DNA of 64,000 nt from JBBRDU01 sp038230335 (GCA_038230335.1 JBBRNL010000001.1:609935-673934); one strand, 5' to 3'. Shown: positions 42,241 to 51,770, counted from the stretch's first letter. A program made the numbers and translations. Notes: generated from the letters alone by a model not told the origin.

Positions 42241-42500
42241 ATCAGGCCGGCTTTTTTCAGCGCGGAATACGCGCCGTTTTTATTGATGGTCTTGAGACCG
42301 CGCGCCGTCACGCGCACGCGCACAAACTTCTTGAGTTCAGGCACCCACACGCGGTGTTCGTGCAAATTAGGACCAAAAATGCGGGGCACATTTTTGGTGA
42401 CGTGACGACCGACGCCGCCCTTCTTTTTAGCCATACCGCGGCGATGAATGATACTGCCACGGGTGGCCCTTGATCCGGTGATGCTGCAAATCTTTGACAT
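42237..42500 (-). CDS. rpmB: 50S ribosomal protein L28
   Basis: From ATG 42500 the product has 87 residues with the L28 start MSKICSITGSRATRGS. Further L28 features are KNVPRIFGPNLHEHRVWVPE and the C-terminal RVRVTARGLKTINKNGAYSA. The initial Cys pair of zinc-bearing L28 variants is missing, so it is a zinc-independent (C-) form. The frame is open to 42554 but the earlier residues do not belong to L28. The gene stands alone (no rpmG beside it). Confidence 0.95.
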   Translation of the reverse strand: MSKICSITGSRATRGSIIHRRGMAKKKGGVGRHVTKNVPRIFGPNLHEHRVWVPELKKFVRVRVTARGLKTINKNGAYSALKKAGLI

Positions 42501-42645
42501 AACGAGTGGTGGGGAAAAGCCGCGTAAGCTGCCGTCACGGGTGCAGTTGGTCAAGCGAATCTTGAACAGGGCGCGTGAACCTTGGTAAAATCCGACTCGT
42601 ACAGTAACCTAGGCCCGTTTTAATAACTGGAACAGCACCTGAATC

Positions 42646-43686
42646 ATGGCTCAGAAAACTAATCAAAAGCTCCGCCTTGGCATCATCGGTGCCGGGAATA
42701 TCGTGCGCGACCGGCACCTGCCGGCGCTGAAAAAAGACGCCGACGTGGAGATCGTGGCCGTGTCCAATTCTTCCTATGAAAGCGCGCGAAAGTTTTGTGA
42801 TGAGCACATCCCGCAGGCCACTCCCATGCGCAACTGGGTCGATCTGGTGGCGCTCCCGGATATAGACATTATTTGGATCGGCACGCCGCCCTATCTGCAC
42901 TCGGCTGTGACGGTCTCCGCGCTGGAATCAGGGAAACACGCGTTTTGCCAGGCTCGCATGTCGATGGACCTGGCGGAAGCCGAAGAGATGCTGGCCGCGG
43001 CGCAACGCTATCCGGAATTAATTACGATGCTTTGTCCGCCGCCCTACGGGATGCGCGGTGATCTACTCGTGCAAAAACTCCTGGCCGAGGATCACATCGG
43101 CCGGCCGCATCATATCCGGCTGCAAAGTTTTACGAGCAGCTATCTCGACCCGGAACTTCCGGCGCACTGGCGGCAGCGCATTGAGCTGAGCGGTCTGAAC
43201 ATCATGACGCTCGGGATTTACGTCGAAGTCCTGCAGCGCTGGTTTGGCCTTATCACGGGCGTCTTTGCGCGGGGTAAGGTTCTGCAGTCCGTCCGTCAGG
43301 GTTATGACGTGATCGTGCCCGATCTGCTCACTGTGGTTTGCTCATTCGCGAGCGGTGCGGAAGGTGTTTTGGAGTTCAGCGGGGTAAACGCGCTGGCTGC
43401 CTCGGATCATGTCGAGGTCTACGGAAGCGGCGGGACCATGGTCTACGATTTTCGGGCCGAGTCGTTGCGCGCTGGGAAAACGGGCGAGAAGGAGTTGCGC
43501 GTGATAGAGCCCGGGCCGGAATTGGAAGGCGCATGGCGCGTGGAAGAAGATTTTCTCGCGGCTGTCCGATCGAAGGGGCGAATCAAGCCGCACCCGAGTT
43601 TCGAGGAGGGTGTAAATTACATGCGTGTGGTGCAAGCGGTCGCCGATTCGCGCGCGCGCAACGAGTGGGTTGCGATCAAGCACTGA
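42646..43686 (+). CDS. Gfo/Idh/MocA-type oxidoreductase with altered catalytic motif
   Basis: The 346-residue protein has the N-terminal Rossmann fold (LGIIGAGNIVRDRHLPALKK) and the DIIWIGTPPYLHSAVTVSAL strand. The C-terminal alpha/beta domain is typical of Gfo/Idh/MocA. In family members the segment after the second strand reads GKHVxxEKP, with the Lys taking part in catalysis. Here it is GKHAFCQARMSMDLAEAEEM, so both Glu and Lys of EKP are replaced by Gln-Ala-Arg. Either the enzyme has changed chemistry or it is a non-catalytic homologue. Substrate unknown, probably a sugar or cyclitol derivative. ATG 42646. Confidence 0.82.
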   Translation: MAQKTNQKLRLGIIGAGNIVRDRHLPALKKDADVEIVAVSNSSYESARKFCDEHIPQATPMRNWVDLVALPDIDIIWIGTPPYLHSAVTVSALESGKHAFCQARMSMDLAEAEEMLAAAQRYPELITMLCPPPYGMRGDLLVQKLLAEDHIGRPHHIRLQSFTSSYLDPELPAHWRQRIELSGLNIMTLGIYVEVLQRWFGLITGVFARGKVLQSVRQGYDVIVPDLLTVVCSFASGAEGVLEFSGVNALAASDHVEVYGSGGTMVYDFRAESLRAGKTGEKELRVIEPGPELEGAWRVEEDFLAAVRSKGRIKPHPSFEEGVNYMRVVQAVADSRARNEWVAIKH

Positions 43687-43721
43687 TCGCGATTGCATCC
43701 GTCTTTCCGTGCCCGTCGTCT

Positions 43722-44759
43722 TTAGAAGCTCTCGGCGACCCGCGCGAAAATGTATCCGATCAATGCCGTCACGGGCAGAGTGAAAATCCACGTCCATACG
43801 ATCCGCTCCACGACCGTCCATTTCACGCCACTGAAACGCTTCACCGCACCCACGCCCATGATGGAAGTGGAAATGACATGGGTAGTGGAGAGCGGAATCC
43901 CGTAGATACTCGCTGCCTGAATGATGAGAGCGGCGCTCGTTTCCGCGGCGAAGCCATGCACCGGTTGTAGTTTGACCATGCTATGCCCAAGCGTGCGAAT
44001 GATCCGCCAGCCGCCGGCCGCTGTGCCCGCCGCCATGGTGATGGCGCAAAGGATTTTTACCCACGTGGGGATTCCACCGAAGGTAGGCGTGCGCAAAAAG
44101 TCCAGCCACGGAGGAAGATCGTTGAACTTGCCGGCCTTCGTCCCGGTGAAGAGAGCCAGGGTGATGATGCCCATGGTTTTCTGGGCGTCATTCGTGCCGT
44201 GACTGTGCGCCATCCAGGCCGCGCTAAAGATCTGTAGTTTGCCAAACAGGGAGTGAACGGCCCTCGGCGTGAAACGCTGCAGGACCACGAAGAGAAAGAA
44301 CATCAGAAGCCCGCCCAGGACAAATCCCGCCACGGGCGAGGTGAGCATGGGCAACACTACTTTGGGCCACAGCCCGACGTGCCATTTCAGGACAGACCAG
44401 TTGCCGTGTGCCGTGGCCAGAGCCGCGCCACACAGACCGCCGATCAGCGCGTGACTGGAACTCGACGGCAAACCGAGCCACCAGGTGGCTATGTTCCAAG
44501 CGAATGCCGCGATGAGCGCGCACAGGATGGTCAAGAGCGTGACTACGTTGGTGTCGACCAGGCCCTTCCCGATGGTCGACGCGACCGCGCCCCCCATGAG
44601 CGCACCCGTCAGGTTGAAAACCGCGGCCATGGCAATGGCCTGGCGGGGCGTCAGAACCTTGGTCGAAACGACGGTGGCAATCGCGTTGGCTGCATCGTGA
44701 AAGCCGTTGCTGTATTCAAAGATAATGGCCGCCAGGACGACGATGAAGAAAATAAGCAT
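43722..44759 (-). CDS. Inorganic phosphate transporter, Pit family
   Basis: The 345-residue protein has about ten membrane helices and the two inverted PD001131-type signatures: GFHDAANAIATVVSTKVLTP near residue 17 and SHGTNDAQKTMGIITLALF near residue 200. These hold the phosphate-binding Asn/Asp residues. The transporter moves metal-phosphate with protons or sodium across the inner membrane. It starts 18 bases after the DUF47 gene, the usual pair. Confidence 0.92.
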   Translation of the reverse strand: MLIFFIVVLAAIIFEYSNGFHDAANAIATVVSTKVLTPRQAIAMAAVFNLTGALMGGAVASTIGKGLVDTNVVTLLTILCALIAAFAWNIATWWLGLPSSSSHALIGGLCGAALATAHGNWSVLKWHVGLWPKVVLPMLTSPVAGFVLGGLLMFFLFVVLQRFTPRAVHSLFGKLQIFSAAWMAHSHGTNDAQKTMGIITLALFTGTKAGKFNDLPPWLDFLRTPTFGGIPTWVKILCAITMAAGTAAGGWRIIRTLGHSMVKLQPVHGFAAETSAALIIQAASIYGIPLSTTHVISTSIMGVGAVKRFSGVKWTVVERIVWTWIFTLPVTALIGYIFARVAESF

Positions 44760-44777
44760 GGCCGAAGGGAAGGCCGA

Positions 44778-45416
44778 CTACGCGTATTTTAACACGATCT
44801 GCAGGATGATATTTCCGGCGTCGCGGCAACGATCGATGACTTTCTCGAGCAATTCGTAGAGATCGCGCAGAAAGATGATGTGCTTGGCCTCGTATTCGCC
44901 ATGGAAAAGATCGCGCAGTAATTCCAATTCGAGTTCGTCGGCTTCGCCTTCGATAGCCTGTAGCTTTGCATTCATTTCGCGGGCTGTTCGGATATCGGTG
45001 CCTTTGCGCAATTCCTTCACCATGGCCAGGACGGCTTCGGCGGCCTGGTCCAGTAACTCCACCTGTTTGCGAAAACTGCGACCTTCCAGGTCTCCCGGGC
45101 AGATCAGGATGCGTTCCCCGATCTTTTCGACGGTTTTCGGTATCTTATAGAGCGCGGAGGCCAGCGCCTGGATGTCTTCGCGCTCGAGCGGCGTGATAAA
45201 AGTCTTGGAAAGTTCCTCCGTTAACTGCTGCGTGATACGTTTATCCTCGCGTCGGCTGGCCGCGAAACCGGCCAGGTCGTGCGTGGAATCTTTCCGCTCC
45301 AATTTCCCGAGCAGATCGACCAGTTGATGCACGCTGCTGTCGGCCTGCTGTGCGCTGGCCTCGAGCAAATCAAAGAACTTTTCGTCGTGTCCAAAAAACT
45401 TACCGATTGAGAACAT
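44778..45416 (-). CDS. DUF47 (PhoU-like) partner of Pit transporter
   Basis: The 212-residue all-helical protein begins MFSIGKFFGHDEKFFDLLEA, a start common to DUF47 proteins. It contains the E/D-rich helices expected for PhoU-like three-helix repeats (for example MNAKLQAIEGEADELELELL). DUF47 members sit before Pit genes and probably regulate transport. ATG 45416 is unambiguous. It lies in the same operon as the Pit gene, and the MgtE gene lies 63 bases upstream on the same strand. Confidence 0.9.
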   Translation of the reverse strand: MFSIGKFFGHDEKFFDLLEASAQQADSSVHQLVDLLGKLERKDSTHDLAGFAASRREDKRITQQLTEELSKTFITPLEREDIQALASALYKIPKTVEKIGERILICPGDLEGRSFRKQVELLDQAAEAVLAMVKELRKGTDIRTAREMNAKLQAIEGEADELELELLRDLFHGEYEAKHIIFLRDLYELLEKVIDRCRDAGNIILQIVLKYA

Positions 45417-45479
45417 AAGTGCCTCCGATCAAAGGATAGAGCCGCGCATGGTGATTGATTTCTCTGTAGCGGAACCGCT

Positions 45480-46862
45480 CTATAACATTGTTCCGCGGAG
45501 AACTACGAGTGCCACGTTAAAGTAAATCAACAGTCCCGTCACATCGACGAGGGTGGCCACGAAAGGGGCCGAGGCCGTGGCCGGGTCCAGCCCGCAACGC
45601 CGTAGCAGGAACGGAAGCATCGCGCCGGCAATGGAGCCCCACAAAACTACTCCGACCAGCGCGCCCGCCACCGTTGACGCCACGAGCCAGTGGTATTTTC
45701 CGTAATCAAAGATGTGGAGATACTGCCAGAGGGCGATGCGAAGGAACCCGATGCTGCCCAGGATCAGCCCGAGCGACAGCCCGGTGCTCAACTCGCGGCG
45801 GACCACGCGAAACCAATCGCGCAACTTCAACTCTCCCACCGCCATGGCCCGGATGACCAGCGTGGTTGCCTGCGAGCCAGAGTTGCCACCGCTCGAAATA
45901 ATCAGGGGCAAAAACATGGCAAGAATCGCCGCCTTTTCGATCTCGCCGTTGTAGCCCTGCATGGCTGTAGCCGTGAGCATTTCACCGAGGAAAAGAACGA
46001 TCAGCCACGTCGCACGTTTCTTGACCATGCGCGGCAGCGAGATGGTCGTATAGGGCTCATCCAAAGCCTCCATACCGCCGATTTTCTGGATATCTTCGGT
46101 CGCTTCCGCTTCGGCCACGTCGAGCATGTCGTCACTCGTCACGATGCCGACAAGCACGCCGCTTGAATCGACTACAGGCAGCGCCGTGCGATCGTATTTT
46201 CGAAACGCGTTCAGAGCCTCTTCCTGCGAATCGTTCACTTTCAACGCGACGAAGGCCTGGTCTCTGAACTCAGCCACTTTCGCGGCGAGAGGCCGGAGTA
46301 GAAACTCGCGGATACGCAGGTCGTCGATCAACTTGCCGTGATCGTCGACCACATAAATGACGTTGAGTGTTTCCCGGTCCTGCCCGTTTTCGCGCACGAA
46401 ATTGAGAACCTCCTCGACCGTCCAATCTTCACTCACGGCGATGAAGTCGGGCGTCATCAATCGTCCGACACTGCCTTCCGGATACCCGAGAAGGGCCTGC
46501 GCCACGCGCCGTTCGTCCGGCGTGAGCAACCGGATCAACTGACGCGCCGCCGCGCTCGGCATTTCTTCGAGCAACGCCGTGCGATCGTCCGGCGACATCT
46601 CGTTCAGAATTCCAACCACCTGCTCGTGCGCCATCGCGCGCAATAACTCCTGCTGCGAGTCGACGCCGAGATACTCAAAGACGTCGGCCGCGAGCGCGTG
46701 AGGCAGGACGCGAAAGATGATGACGCGGTCGTTCTCATCCATGTCGAGAATGACTTCGGCCACGTCGGCCGGCGGCCATTCCTGGAAAAGTTCACGCAGC
46801 GCGTTGAACTCGCGCGCCTCGATGAGGCTCTTGATTTCGGGTATAAGAATGTTGCCGACCAT
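45480..46862 (-). CDS. mgtE: Magnesium transporter MgtE
   Basis: The 460-residue protein has the MgtE N domain (residues about 5-125), two CBS domains (about 130-255; YVVDDHGKLIDDLRI and LPVVDSSGVLVGIVTSDDMLD), and five C-terminal helices. PLIISSGGNSGSQATTLVIR is the classic MgtE pore signature. Mg2+ binding between N and CBS domains closes the channel in the family. No M-box riboswitch was found upstream, so gating rather than RNA may be the control. ATG 46862. Confidence 0.95.
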   Translation of the reverse strand: MVGNILIPEIKSLIEAREFNALRELFQEWPPADVAEVILDMDENDRVIIFRVLPHALAADVFEYLGVDSQQELLRAMAHEQVVGILNEMSPDDRTALLEEMPSAAARQLIRLLTPDERRVAQALLGYPEGSVGRLMTPDFIAVSEDWTVEEVLNFVRENGQDRETLNVIYVVDDHGKLIDDLRIREFLLRPLAAKVAEFRDQAFVALKVNDSQEEALNAFRKYDRTALPVVDSSGVLVGIVTSDDMLDVAEAEATEDIQKIGGMEALDEPYTTISLPRMVKKRATWLIVLFLGEMLTATAMQGYNGEIEKAAILAMFLPLIISSGGNSGSQATTLVIRAMAVGELKLRDWFRVVRRELSTGLSLGLILGSIGFLRIALWQYLHIFDYGKYHWLVASTVAGALVGVVLWGSIAGAMLPFLLRRCGLDPATASAPFVATLVDVTGLLIYFNVALVVLRGTML

Positions 46863-46936
46863 GACCTATCTTTCGATGCAGGTGCCGCCGAGTTCTAACA
46901 CCGCCATTCCAGCAGCGCAATCGCTGGAATCATCTG

Positions 46937-46966
46937 CTTGTCATTCGGAGCGAAGTCGAGGAATCT
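46937..46966 (+). repeat. TTGTCATTCGGAGCGAAGTC-type short repeat
   Basis: The site reads CTTGTCATTCGGAGCGAAGT, then CGAGGAATCT, in the gap between mgtE and the FadJ-like gene. The same sequence, inverted and slightly diverged, occurs at 54740-54769. It is a member of the dispersed TTGTCAT family. Confidence 0.65.
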
Positions 46967-47039
46967 GTGACCCTCTTTCCCCGGCGGAGACCGCCGCTTT
47001 CGCTTGGCATTTGTGCCAAAATTAGACAACATAATTACG

Positions 47040-49094
47040 ATGGTTGCGCCGCTGACAGGTCCAATGATTCGACGTGAAACTGCCGAGGGCGGCATTTGTT
47101 TGCTGACCTTCGACCGGCCGGAGTCGGGAGCGAACGTTTTCGACGCCGCCACCATGCATGAATTGCAGGGGCATGTGGAGGCGATCGAGAAGGACAAGTC
47201 CCTGCGCGGGTTGGTCATTATTTCGGCCAAGAAGTCGATTTTCATCGCGGGCGCCGATTTAAAAACACTCCTGAAGCAGGCGCAAACCGGGGAAATGCGC
47301 GCTTTCATTGCGGAAGGCCAGCGCGTTTTTAATCGCATCGCCGCGCTCTCCATCCCGACTTGTGCGGCTATCCACGGCGCGTGTGCGGGCGGTGGCTACG
47401 AGATTACGCTGGCCTGTGACTATCGTGTGGCTTCGGAGGACCCGGCCACGCGGATTGGTTTGCCCGAGACCACTCTCGGACTGATTCCCGCCTGGGGCGG
47501 GGCGACAAGGTTACCGCGGCTGATCGGAGTCGAAAAAGCGGGCGATGTCATATTGAAGGGCAAATTGTATTCGGCGAAGGAAGCGGGTGAGCTGGGGTTG
47601 GTCGACGCGGTCGTGCCGGCGGCGCAGTTGCGCGAGGCGGCTAAAGCAAAATTGGGCGAGGGGAAACGCCCGCTTTCGGCGACGCCAGCCGGCCAAGCCA
47701 TGGCTCCTCCTCGCGTCAGCGGCAATGCCGCGCCCGCCCGTGCCTTCGATGTGATCACAACCGGGATCAGTCGAACCATCGATGAATCTCTCGCGCTGGA
47801 GTTGGATACGATCGTCGAGCTCGGAGGCACCGAAGCCACCCAGAATCTGATCCGCAATTTTTTCCTGACCGACAAATATCGGAAGGCAACTTCCAAGACG
47901 CCAGTCGACAAGATTGTGCATGCTGCGGTCGTGGGCGCCGGCGTCATGGGGTCGGGCATCGCGCAATGGCTGAGCTCGCGTGGGGTCAGCGTCATTTTGC
48001 GCGATGTCAGCGCGGAGCAGATCGATCGCGGTATCACCAGTATCGACAAAACCTATGCCGATGCGGTCAAGCGGGGATTAATGAAAGAGGAAAAAGCGAA
48101 GGAGGGACGCTCCCGCATCGTAGCCTCGACCGCGCCGGTCGAAATGCGCGATGTGCAAATCGTGATTGAAGCCGCCTCCGAGAAGATCGAAATCAAGAAG
48201 AGCATTTTCCATGAGCTGAGTGCGCGCGCGCCCAACGCCGTTCTGGCGACAAACACTTCCGCGTTGTCCATCGCGGAGTTAAGCCGAGAAACAAACACGC
48301 CGGAGCGGGTCATCGGGCTGCACTTCTTTAATCCGGTCAGCCGAATGAAATTGATCGAAGTGGTGGTGGGCGAAAATACTTCCGATGACACGCGTGAGTG
48401 CGCCCTCGCCTTCGCCCGCCAGATCGGAAAACTTCCCGTGCTCGTGCGCGATCGGCCCGGCTTCCTGGTCAACCGGGTGCTTTTCCCATATTTGCTCGAG
48501 GCCGCAAAATTATTTGAGCAGGGAGTGGACGCCGCAGCCATCGACGGAGCGCTCACCGCCTGGGGAATGCCGATGGGCCCATTGCGATTGATCGACGAAA
48601 TTGGGGTCGATATCACGGTGGATATTGCCGCTACGCTCCAGAAAGCATACGGGCCTCGCGATGAGTGCCCCAATTTGCTGCGCCAAATGCTGAAGGAGAA
48701 ATGGCTCGGTCGAAAAACGGGTGCCGGTTTCTACAGGTATGAAGGCCGAGAGCAAACGCCTAACGGATCAATCCGACCATGGCGCCAGAACTCCACGAGT
48801 CACGTTTCGGGTGATTTGGCCAATCGGCTGATGTTCCTCATGATCAACGAATCGGCACGTTGCCTTGAGGAAGGAGTGGTCGCATCTCCGGACGACGCAG
48901 ATTACGGGATGGTGCTGGGGACTGGTTTTCCCCCGTTCCGGGGCGGTCCTCTGCGGTTTGCGGATCACTTTGGATTGAAACGAGTCGCGGACGAAATGAC
49001 CGAGTTGGCACGAAGCGATGAAAAGTTCGCGCCGTGCGCACTGTTGACCGAACATGCTAAAGCGGGAACGACCTTTTATGGCCGTGGATCATGA
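47040..49094 (+). CDS. FadJ/FadB-type fusion: enoyl-CoA hydratase plus 3-hydroxyacyl-CoA dehydrogenase
   Basis: From ATG 47040 the product has 684 residues. The N-terminal crotonase domain shows the oxyanion-hole segment HGACAGGGYEITLACDYRVA and the second Glu in GLPETTLGLIPAWGGATRLP. A linker of about 80 residues leads to the Rossmann fold of the dehydrogenase (VVGAGVMGSGIAQWLSSRGV, LHFFNPVSRMKLIEVV). It performs the middle two steps of fatty acid beta-oxidation and can act on other acyl-CoA chains, including those from amino acids. The acyl-CoA dehydrogenase follows after 33 bases. ATG 47064 is an alternative start. Confidence 0.92.
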   Translation: MVAPLTGPMIRRETAEGGICLLTFDRPESGANVFDAATMHELQGHVEAIEKDKSLRGLVIISAKKSIFIAGADLKTLLKQAQTGEMRAFIAEGQRVFNRIAALSIPTCAAIHGACAGGGYEITLACDYRVASEDPATRIGLPETTLGLIPAWGGATRLPRLIGVEKAGDVILKGKLYSAKEAGELGLVDAVVPAAQLREAAKAKLGEGKRPLSATPAGQAMAPPRVSGNAAPARAFDVITTGISRTIDESLALELDTIVELGGTEATQNLIRNFFLTDKYRKATSKTPVDKIVHAAVVGAGVMGSGIAQWLSSRGVSVILRDVSAEQIDRGITSIDKTYADAVKRGLMKEEKAKEGRSRIVASTAPVEMRDVQIVIEAASEKIEIKKSIFHELSARAPNAVLATNTSALSIAELSRETNTPERVIGLHFFNPVSRMKLIEVVVGENTSDDTRECALAFARQIGKLPVLVRDRPGFLVNRVLFPYLLEAAKLFEQGVDAAAIDGALTAWGMPMGPLRLIDEIGVDITVDIAATLQKAYGPRDECPNLLRQMLKEKWLGRKTGAGFYRYEGREQTPNGSIRPWRQNSTSHVSGDLANRLMFLMINESARCLEEGVVASPDDADYGMVLGTGFPPFRGGPLRFADHFGLKRVADEMTELARSDEKFAPCALLTEHAKAGTTFYGRGS

Positions 49095-49127
49095 GAGCTG
49101 TCCCCGTTCGTTAGCCACGAGGAACCC

Positions 49128-51059
49128 ATGAAATCACCGCTCGAAGCTCCCGAAAAACAGGTTAGCGAGGAAACCAGCGCCCAGCCGTCGGAAGCGGCGC
49201 CCGCCTCGGTCATCGACACCTCCAGGATGTCGGAAGGCAAGCGCGCTGCGCTCGACTTGGCCGAGTCTTCGCGCGATCCGCTCGACGAACGCGGAAGTTT
49301 CGCGAGCAATCTTTTTGTCGGTCGCTACGATTTTGACCGGATATATCACTGGCCGGAGCAGAGCGAACAGGATCGGGCCGCGGGCGAGGGATTTCTGTCC
49401 AGTTTGAGCAAGTATTTGCGCGAGAAAGTCGACGCTGATGAAATCGATCGGACGAGCGAGATCCCGCAGAACAACATCGACGATCTTTTCGCGATGGGCG
49501 CCTTCGGCGTGAAAATTCCTACGGAATACGGCGGTCTCGGACTTTCCCAGGTCAACTACGGGCGTTCCGCCATGCTGCTCGGGAGTTGGGATGCCAACCT
49601 GACGGCGTTGATTTCGGCGCACCAGTCCATCGGCGTTCCGCAGCCGCTCCTCATTTTTGGGACAGAAGCGCAAAAGAAAAAATATTTGCCCAGAGTGGCT
49701 CGCGGCGAGATCTCCGCTTTCGCCCTGACCGAGGAGAACGCCGGGTCTGACCCCGCCAACATGAGTTTGCGGGCCGATCCGACCGAGGATGGTTCGGCGT
49801 TCGTCCTGAATGGCGAGAAACTGTGGTGCACGAACCTGATCAAAGCGGGCCTTCTTGTGGTTATGGCCAAAACGGCCCCCAAAATAGTGAACGGCAAGGA
49901 GCGCAAACAGATCACGGCGTTCATTGTGGAAGTCGACTCACCCGGGTTGGAGATTGCCTATCGCTGCCACTTCATGGGTTTGCGCGCTCTTTATAATGGC
50001 GTCGTCAAATTCAAGGACGTGCGTGTGCCGCGCGAGAACATGATCTCGAAGGAGGGCGCCGGCTTGAAAGTGGCGCTGACCACGTTGAACACAGGGCGCT
50101 TGACCATTCCGGCGGCGTGCGTCGGTTTGTCGAAGCGTCTGCTCGAAATCTGCCGGAAGTGGGCAGGCGAGCGGGTGCAGTGGGGCGTCCCGATCGGCCA
50201 GCATTACGCCATCGCCGGTAAGATTGCGGAAATGGCCGGTAACGTTTTCGCGATGGAAGCGATGACGTTCCTCACGTCAGCGCTGGTTGATCGGAAAGCC
50301 GGCGATCTCCGCATTGAAACAGCCATGTGCAAAATGTGGGCGACGGAGACGACATGGCGGATTGCCGATGAGGCCATGCAGGTTCGCGGTGGTCGCGGCT
50401 ACGAGACGGCGCAATCGCTGGCCGGCCGCGGCGAGGAACCGATCGCGGTGGAGCGGTTCCTGCGCGATTGCCGCATCAACACGATTTTCGAAGGCTCGAG
50501 CGAGATCATGCGTTTGTTTATCGCGCGCGAAGCGCTCGATCCTCACCTCAAGGTGGGCGGGGCTATTTTCAACACGCAGTTGCCCATGTCGGAACGGGCC
50601 AAAGCGGTGTTTACATCGGGAAAATTTTACGCCACCTGGTATCCAAAGCAGTGGCTCCGTGGCAGCGCCGGAGAGATCAAAGGGCTGCACGGTGATCTGC
50701 ATCCGCACGTTCACTACGCCGCGCGCACAAGCAAGCGTCTCGCTCGCGGTCTTTTTCACGCCATGGCCCGCTTCGGACCGAAGCTGGACCGTGAGCAGCT
50801 TCTTCTTTCCCGTTTCGTGGGCATCGCGACCGAGCTTTTCGCGATGAGCGCGACCTGCTCATTTGCCCAACACAAAATCGACCGCGGCGAACCGGTGGAA
50901 GAAGTGCTGTCGGTTGCCACCTACTTCTGTCGCTCCGCCCGGATACGGATCGATCACCATTTCGCGGGAGTGCGGCGCAATGCTGATCGTCGTGGCTACG
51001 ACCTGACCCAGGAGTTGCTCGCCGGGAAACATGAGGGTCTGCGCAAGGGTATTGTCTAA
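49128..51059 (+). CDS. Acyl-CoA dehydrogenase, long VLCAD-like form
   Basis: The 643-residue flavoenzyme starts at ATG 49128. It has FALTEENAGSDPANM (FAD-binding loop), TNLIKAGLLVVMAKTAP, MQVRGGRGYETAQSL, and the catalytic-Glu region NTIFEGSSEIMRLFIAREAL near residue 460. The C-terminal extension of about 150 residues, beyond the usual 380-400-residue ACAD, is typical of VLCAD/ACAD9-like proteins. It should oxidise long-chain acyl-CoA, passing electrons to ETF. It is co-transcribed with the FadJ-type gene, so the pair is a beta-oxidation unit; the thiolase that completes it lies at 63633. Confidence 0.92.
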   Translation: MKSPLEAPEKQVSEETSAQPSEAAPASVIDTSRMSEGKRAALDLAESSRDPLDERGSFASNLFVGRYDFDRIYHWPEQSEQDRAAGEGFLSSLSKYLREKVDADEIDRTSEIPQNNIDDLFAMGAFGVKIPTEYGGLGLSQVNYGRSAMLLGSWDANLTALISAHQSIGVPQPLLIFGTEAQKKKYLPRVARGEISAFALTEENAGSDPANMSLRADPTEDGSAFVLNGEKLWCTNLIKAGLLVVMAKTAPKIVNGKERKQITAFIVEVDSPGLEIAYRCHFMGLRALYNGVVKFKDVRVPRENMISKEGAGLKVALTTLNTGRLTIPAACVGLSKRLLEICRKWAGERVQWGVPIGQHYAIAGKIAEMAGNVFAMEAMTFLTSALVDRKAGDLRIETAMCKMWATETTWRIADEAMQVRGGRGYETAQSLAGRGEEPIAVERFLRDCRINTIFEGSSEIMRLFIAREALDPHLKVGGAIFNTQLPMSERAKAVFTSGKFYATWYPKQWLRGSAGEIKGLHGDLHPHVHYAARTSKRLARGLFHAMARFGPKLDREQLLLSRFVGIATELFAMSATCSFAQHKIDRGEPVEEVLSVATYFCRSARIRIDHHFAGVRRNADRRGYDLTQELLAGKHEGLRKGIV

Positions 51060-51193
51060 GGCAAAGCACTCGACAGGTTGATCGGGCCTTCGAATCACGG
51101 CAACGGTCGTTGTCTCGCCATCTCCGCTCTCAAAGTCATCAGTCTAACAGCCGCGCTGGCACCAGCTCTGCTCAAGACTCTGGCGTGGCGGCG

Positions 51194-51745
51194 ATGGCTT
51201 TCCTAATTATAGGGGTGGTTTGCGCCCTTATATCGCGCGTCCTGCTCTTCACGGCCGCGCTGAATGTCAGCGGCGCGTGGGCGGTCGGCGTGCTCCTGCC
51301 TTTCGGCCCCATTTTATTTCGGCTCAATTATCCGGAAGACGCCTACCGCTCGCGCATGTTTCGCATCGCCACGCTGCCCTGCTTTTTTCTCTATATCATC
51401 CTCGGCCCGGGGCCGTCCTTCAGGCAGCACCTGCTAAAGACGACACAAATTTCAGTGCAACCGGTGAGCTACGGCATGGAGAAACCGAAAGCATCGCCGA
51501 AGCGTGCGGCGGCGCCGGGCCCTTCCGTGGAACTCACACCCAGCACTGAAGAACGGCGCATTTCTAACACCCGGGAATTCGAACGCCTCCGCCCCTGGGG
51601 TGAGGCGCTCCGACTGAAAAAGCGCGACCTCCTCCACAGCGACACGGCGGGCAATGCCACCTACGCGGCGGAATTTGCGCAATACACCTTGGCCCTCGAA
51701 ACAGCCAAGGCCGAGCGTTCGGTGCTCTGGCCACCAGCCAAATAG
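51194..51745 (+). CDS. Hypothetical membrane protein, two helices and charged tail
   Basis: The 183-residue product from ATG 51194 has two or three hydrophobic segments (AFLIIGVVCALISRVLLFTA, GAWAVGVLLPFGPILF, LPCFFLYIILGPGP). A basic cytoplasmic-type tail of about 100 residues follows, rich in Lys, Glu and Pro. The frame is open further upstream (from a TTG at 51110), with GTG 51185 as another choice. No family was recognised. It lies just after the acyl-CoA dehydrogenase but may be separate. The stop faces the KS gene's stop across a 20-bp palindrome. Confidence 0.55.
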   Translation: MAFLIIGVVCALISRVLLFTAALNVSGAWAVGVLLPFGPILFRLNYPEDAYRSRMFRIATLPCFFLYIILGPGPSFRQHLLKTTQISVQPVSYGMEKPKASPKRAAAPGPSVELTPSTEERRISNTREFERLRPWGEALRLKKRDLLHSDTAGNATYAAEFAQYTLALETAKAERSVLWPPAK

Positions 51746-51749
51746 GCAA

Positions 51750-51769
51750 GGCGATTGAGGTCAATCGCC
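51750..51769. repeat. Perfect 20-bp palindrome between convergent genes
   Basis: GGCGATTGA and TCAATCGCC form a 9-bp arm pair around GG. It sits between two converging stops (51745 and 51771). The core recurs in the hairpin at 10436-10451, so this is a small repeated gene-end structure. Confidence 0.65.
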
Positions 51770-51770
51770 C

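Noticed and set aside
43338..43970. A 210-codon plus-strand open frame spanning the end of the Gfo/Idh gene and the Pit gene
   Set aside because: Overlaps two clear genes and has no recognisable domain or Shine-Dalgarno; composition is that of a frame shadow.
46863..47039. M-box magnesium riboswitch before mgtE
   Set aside because: The gap contains a dispersed TTGTCATTC repeat and no recognisable M-box core; nothing supports an RNA switch.
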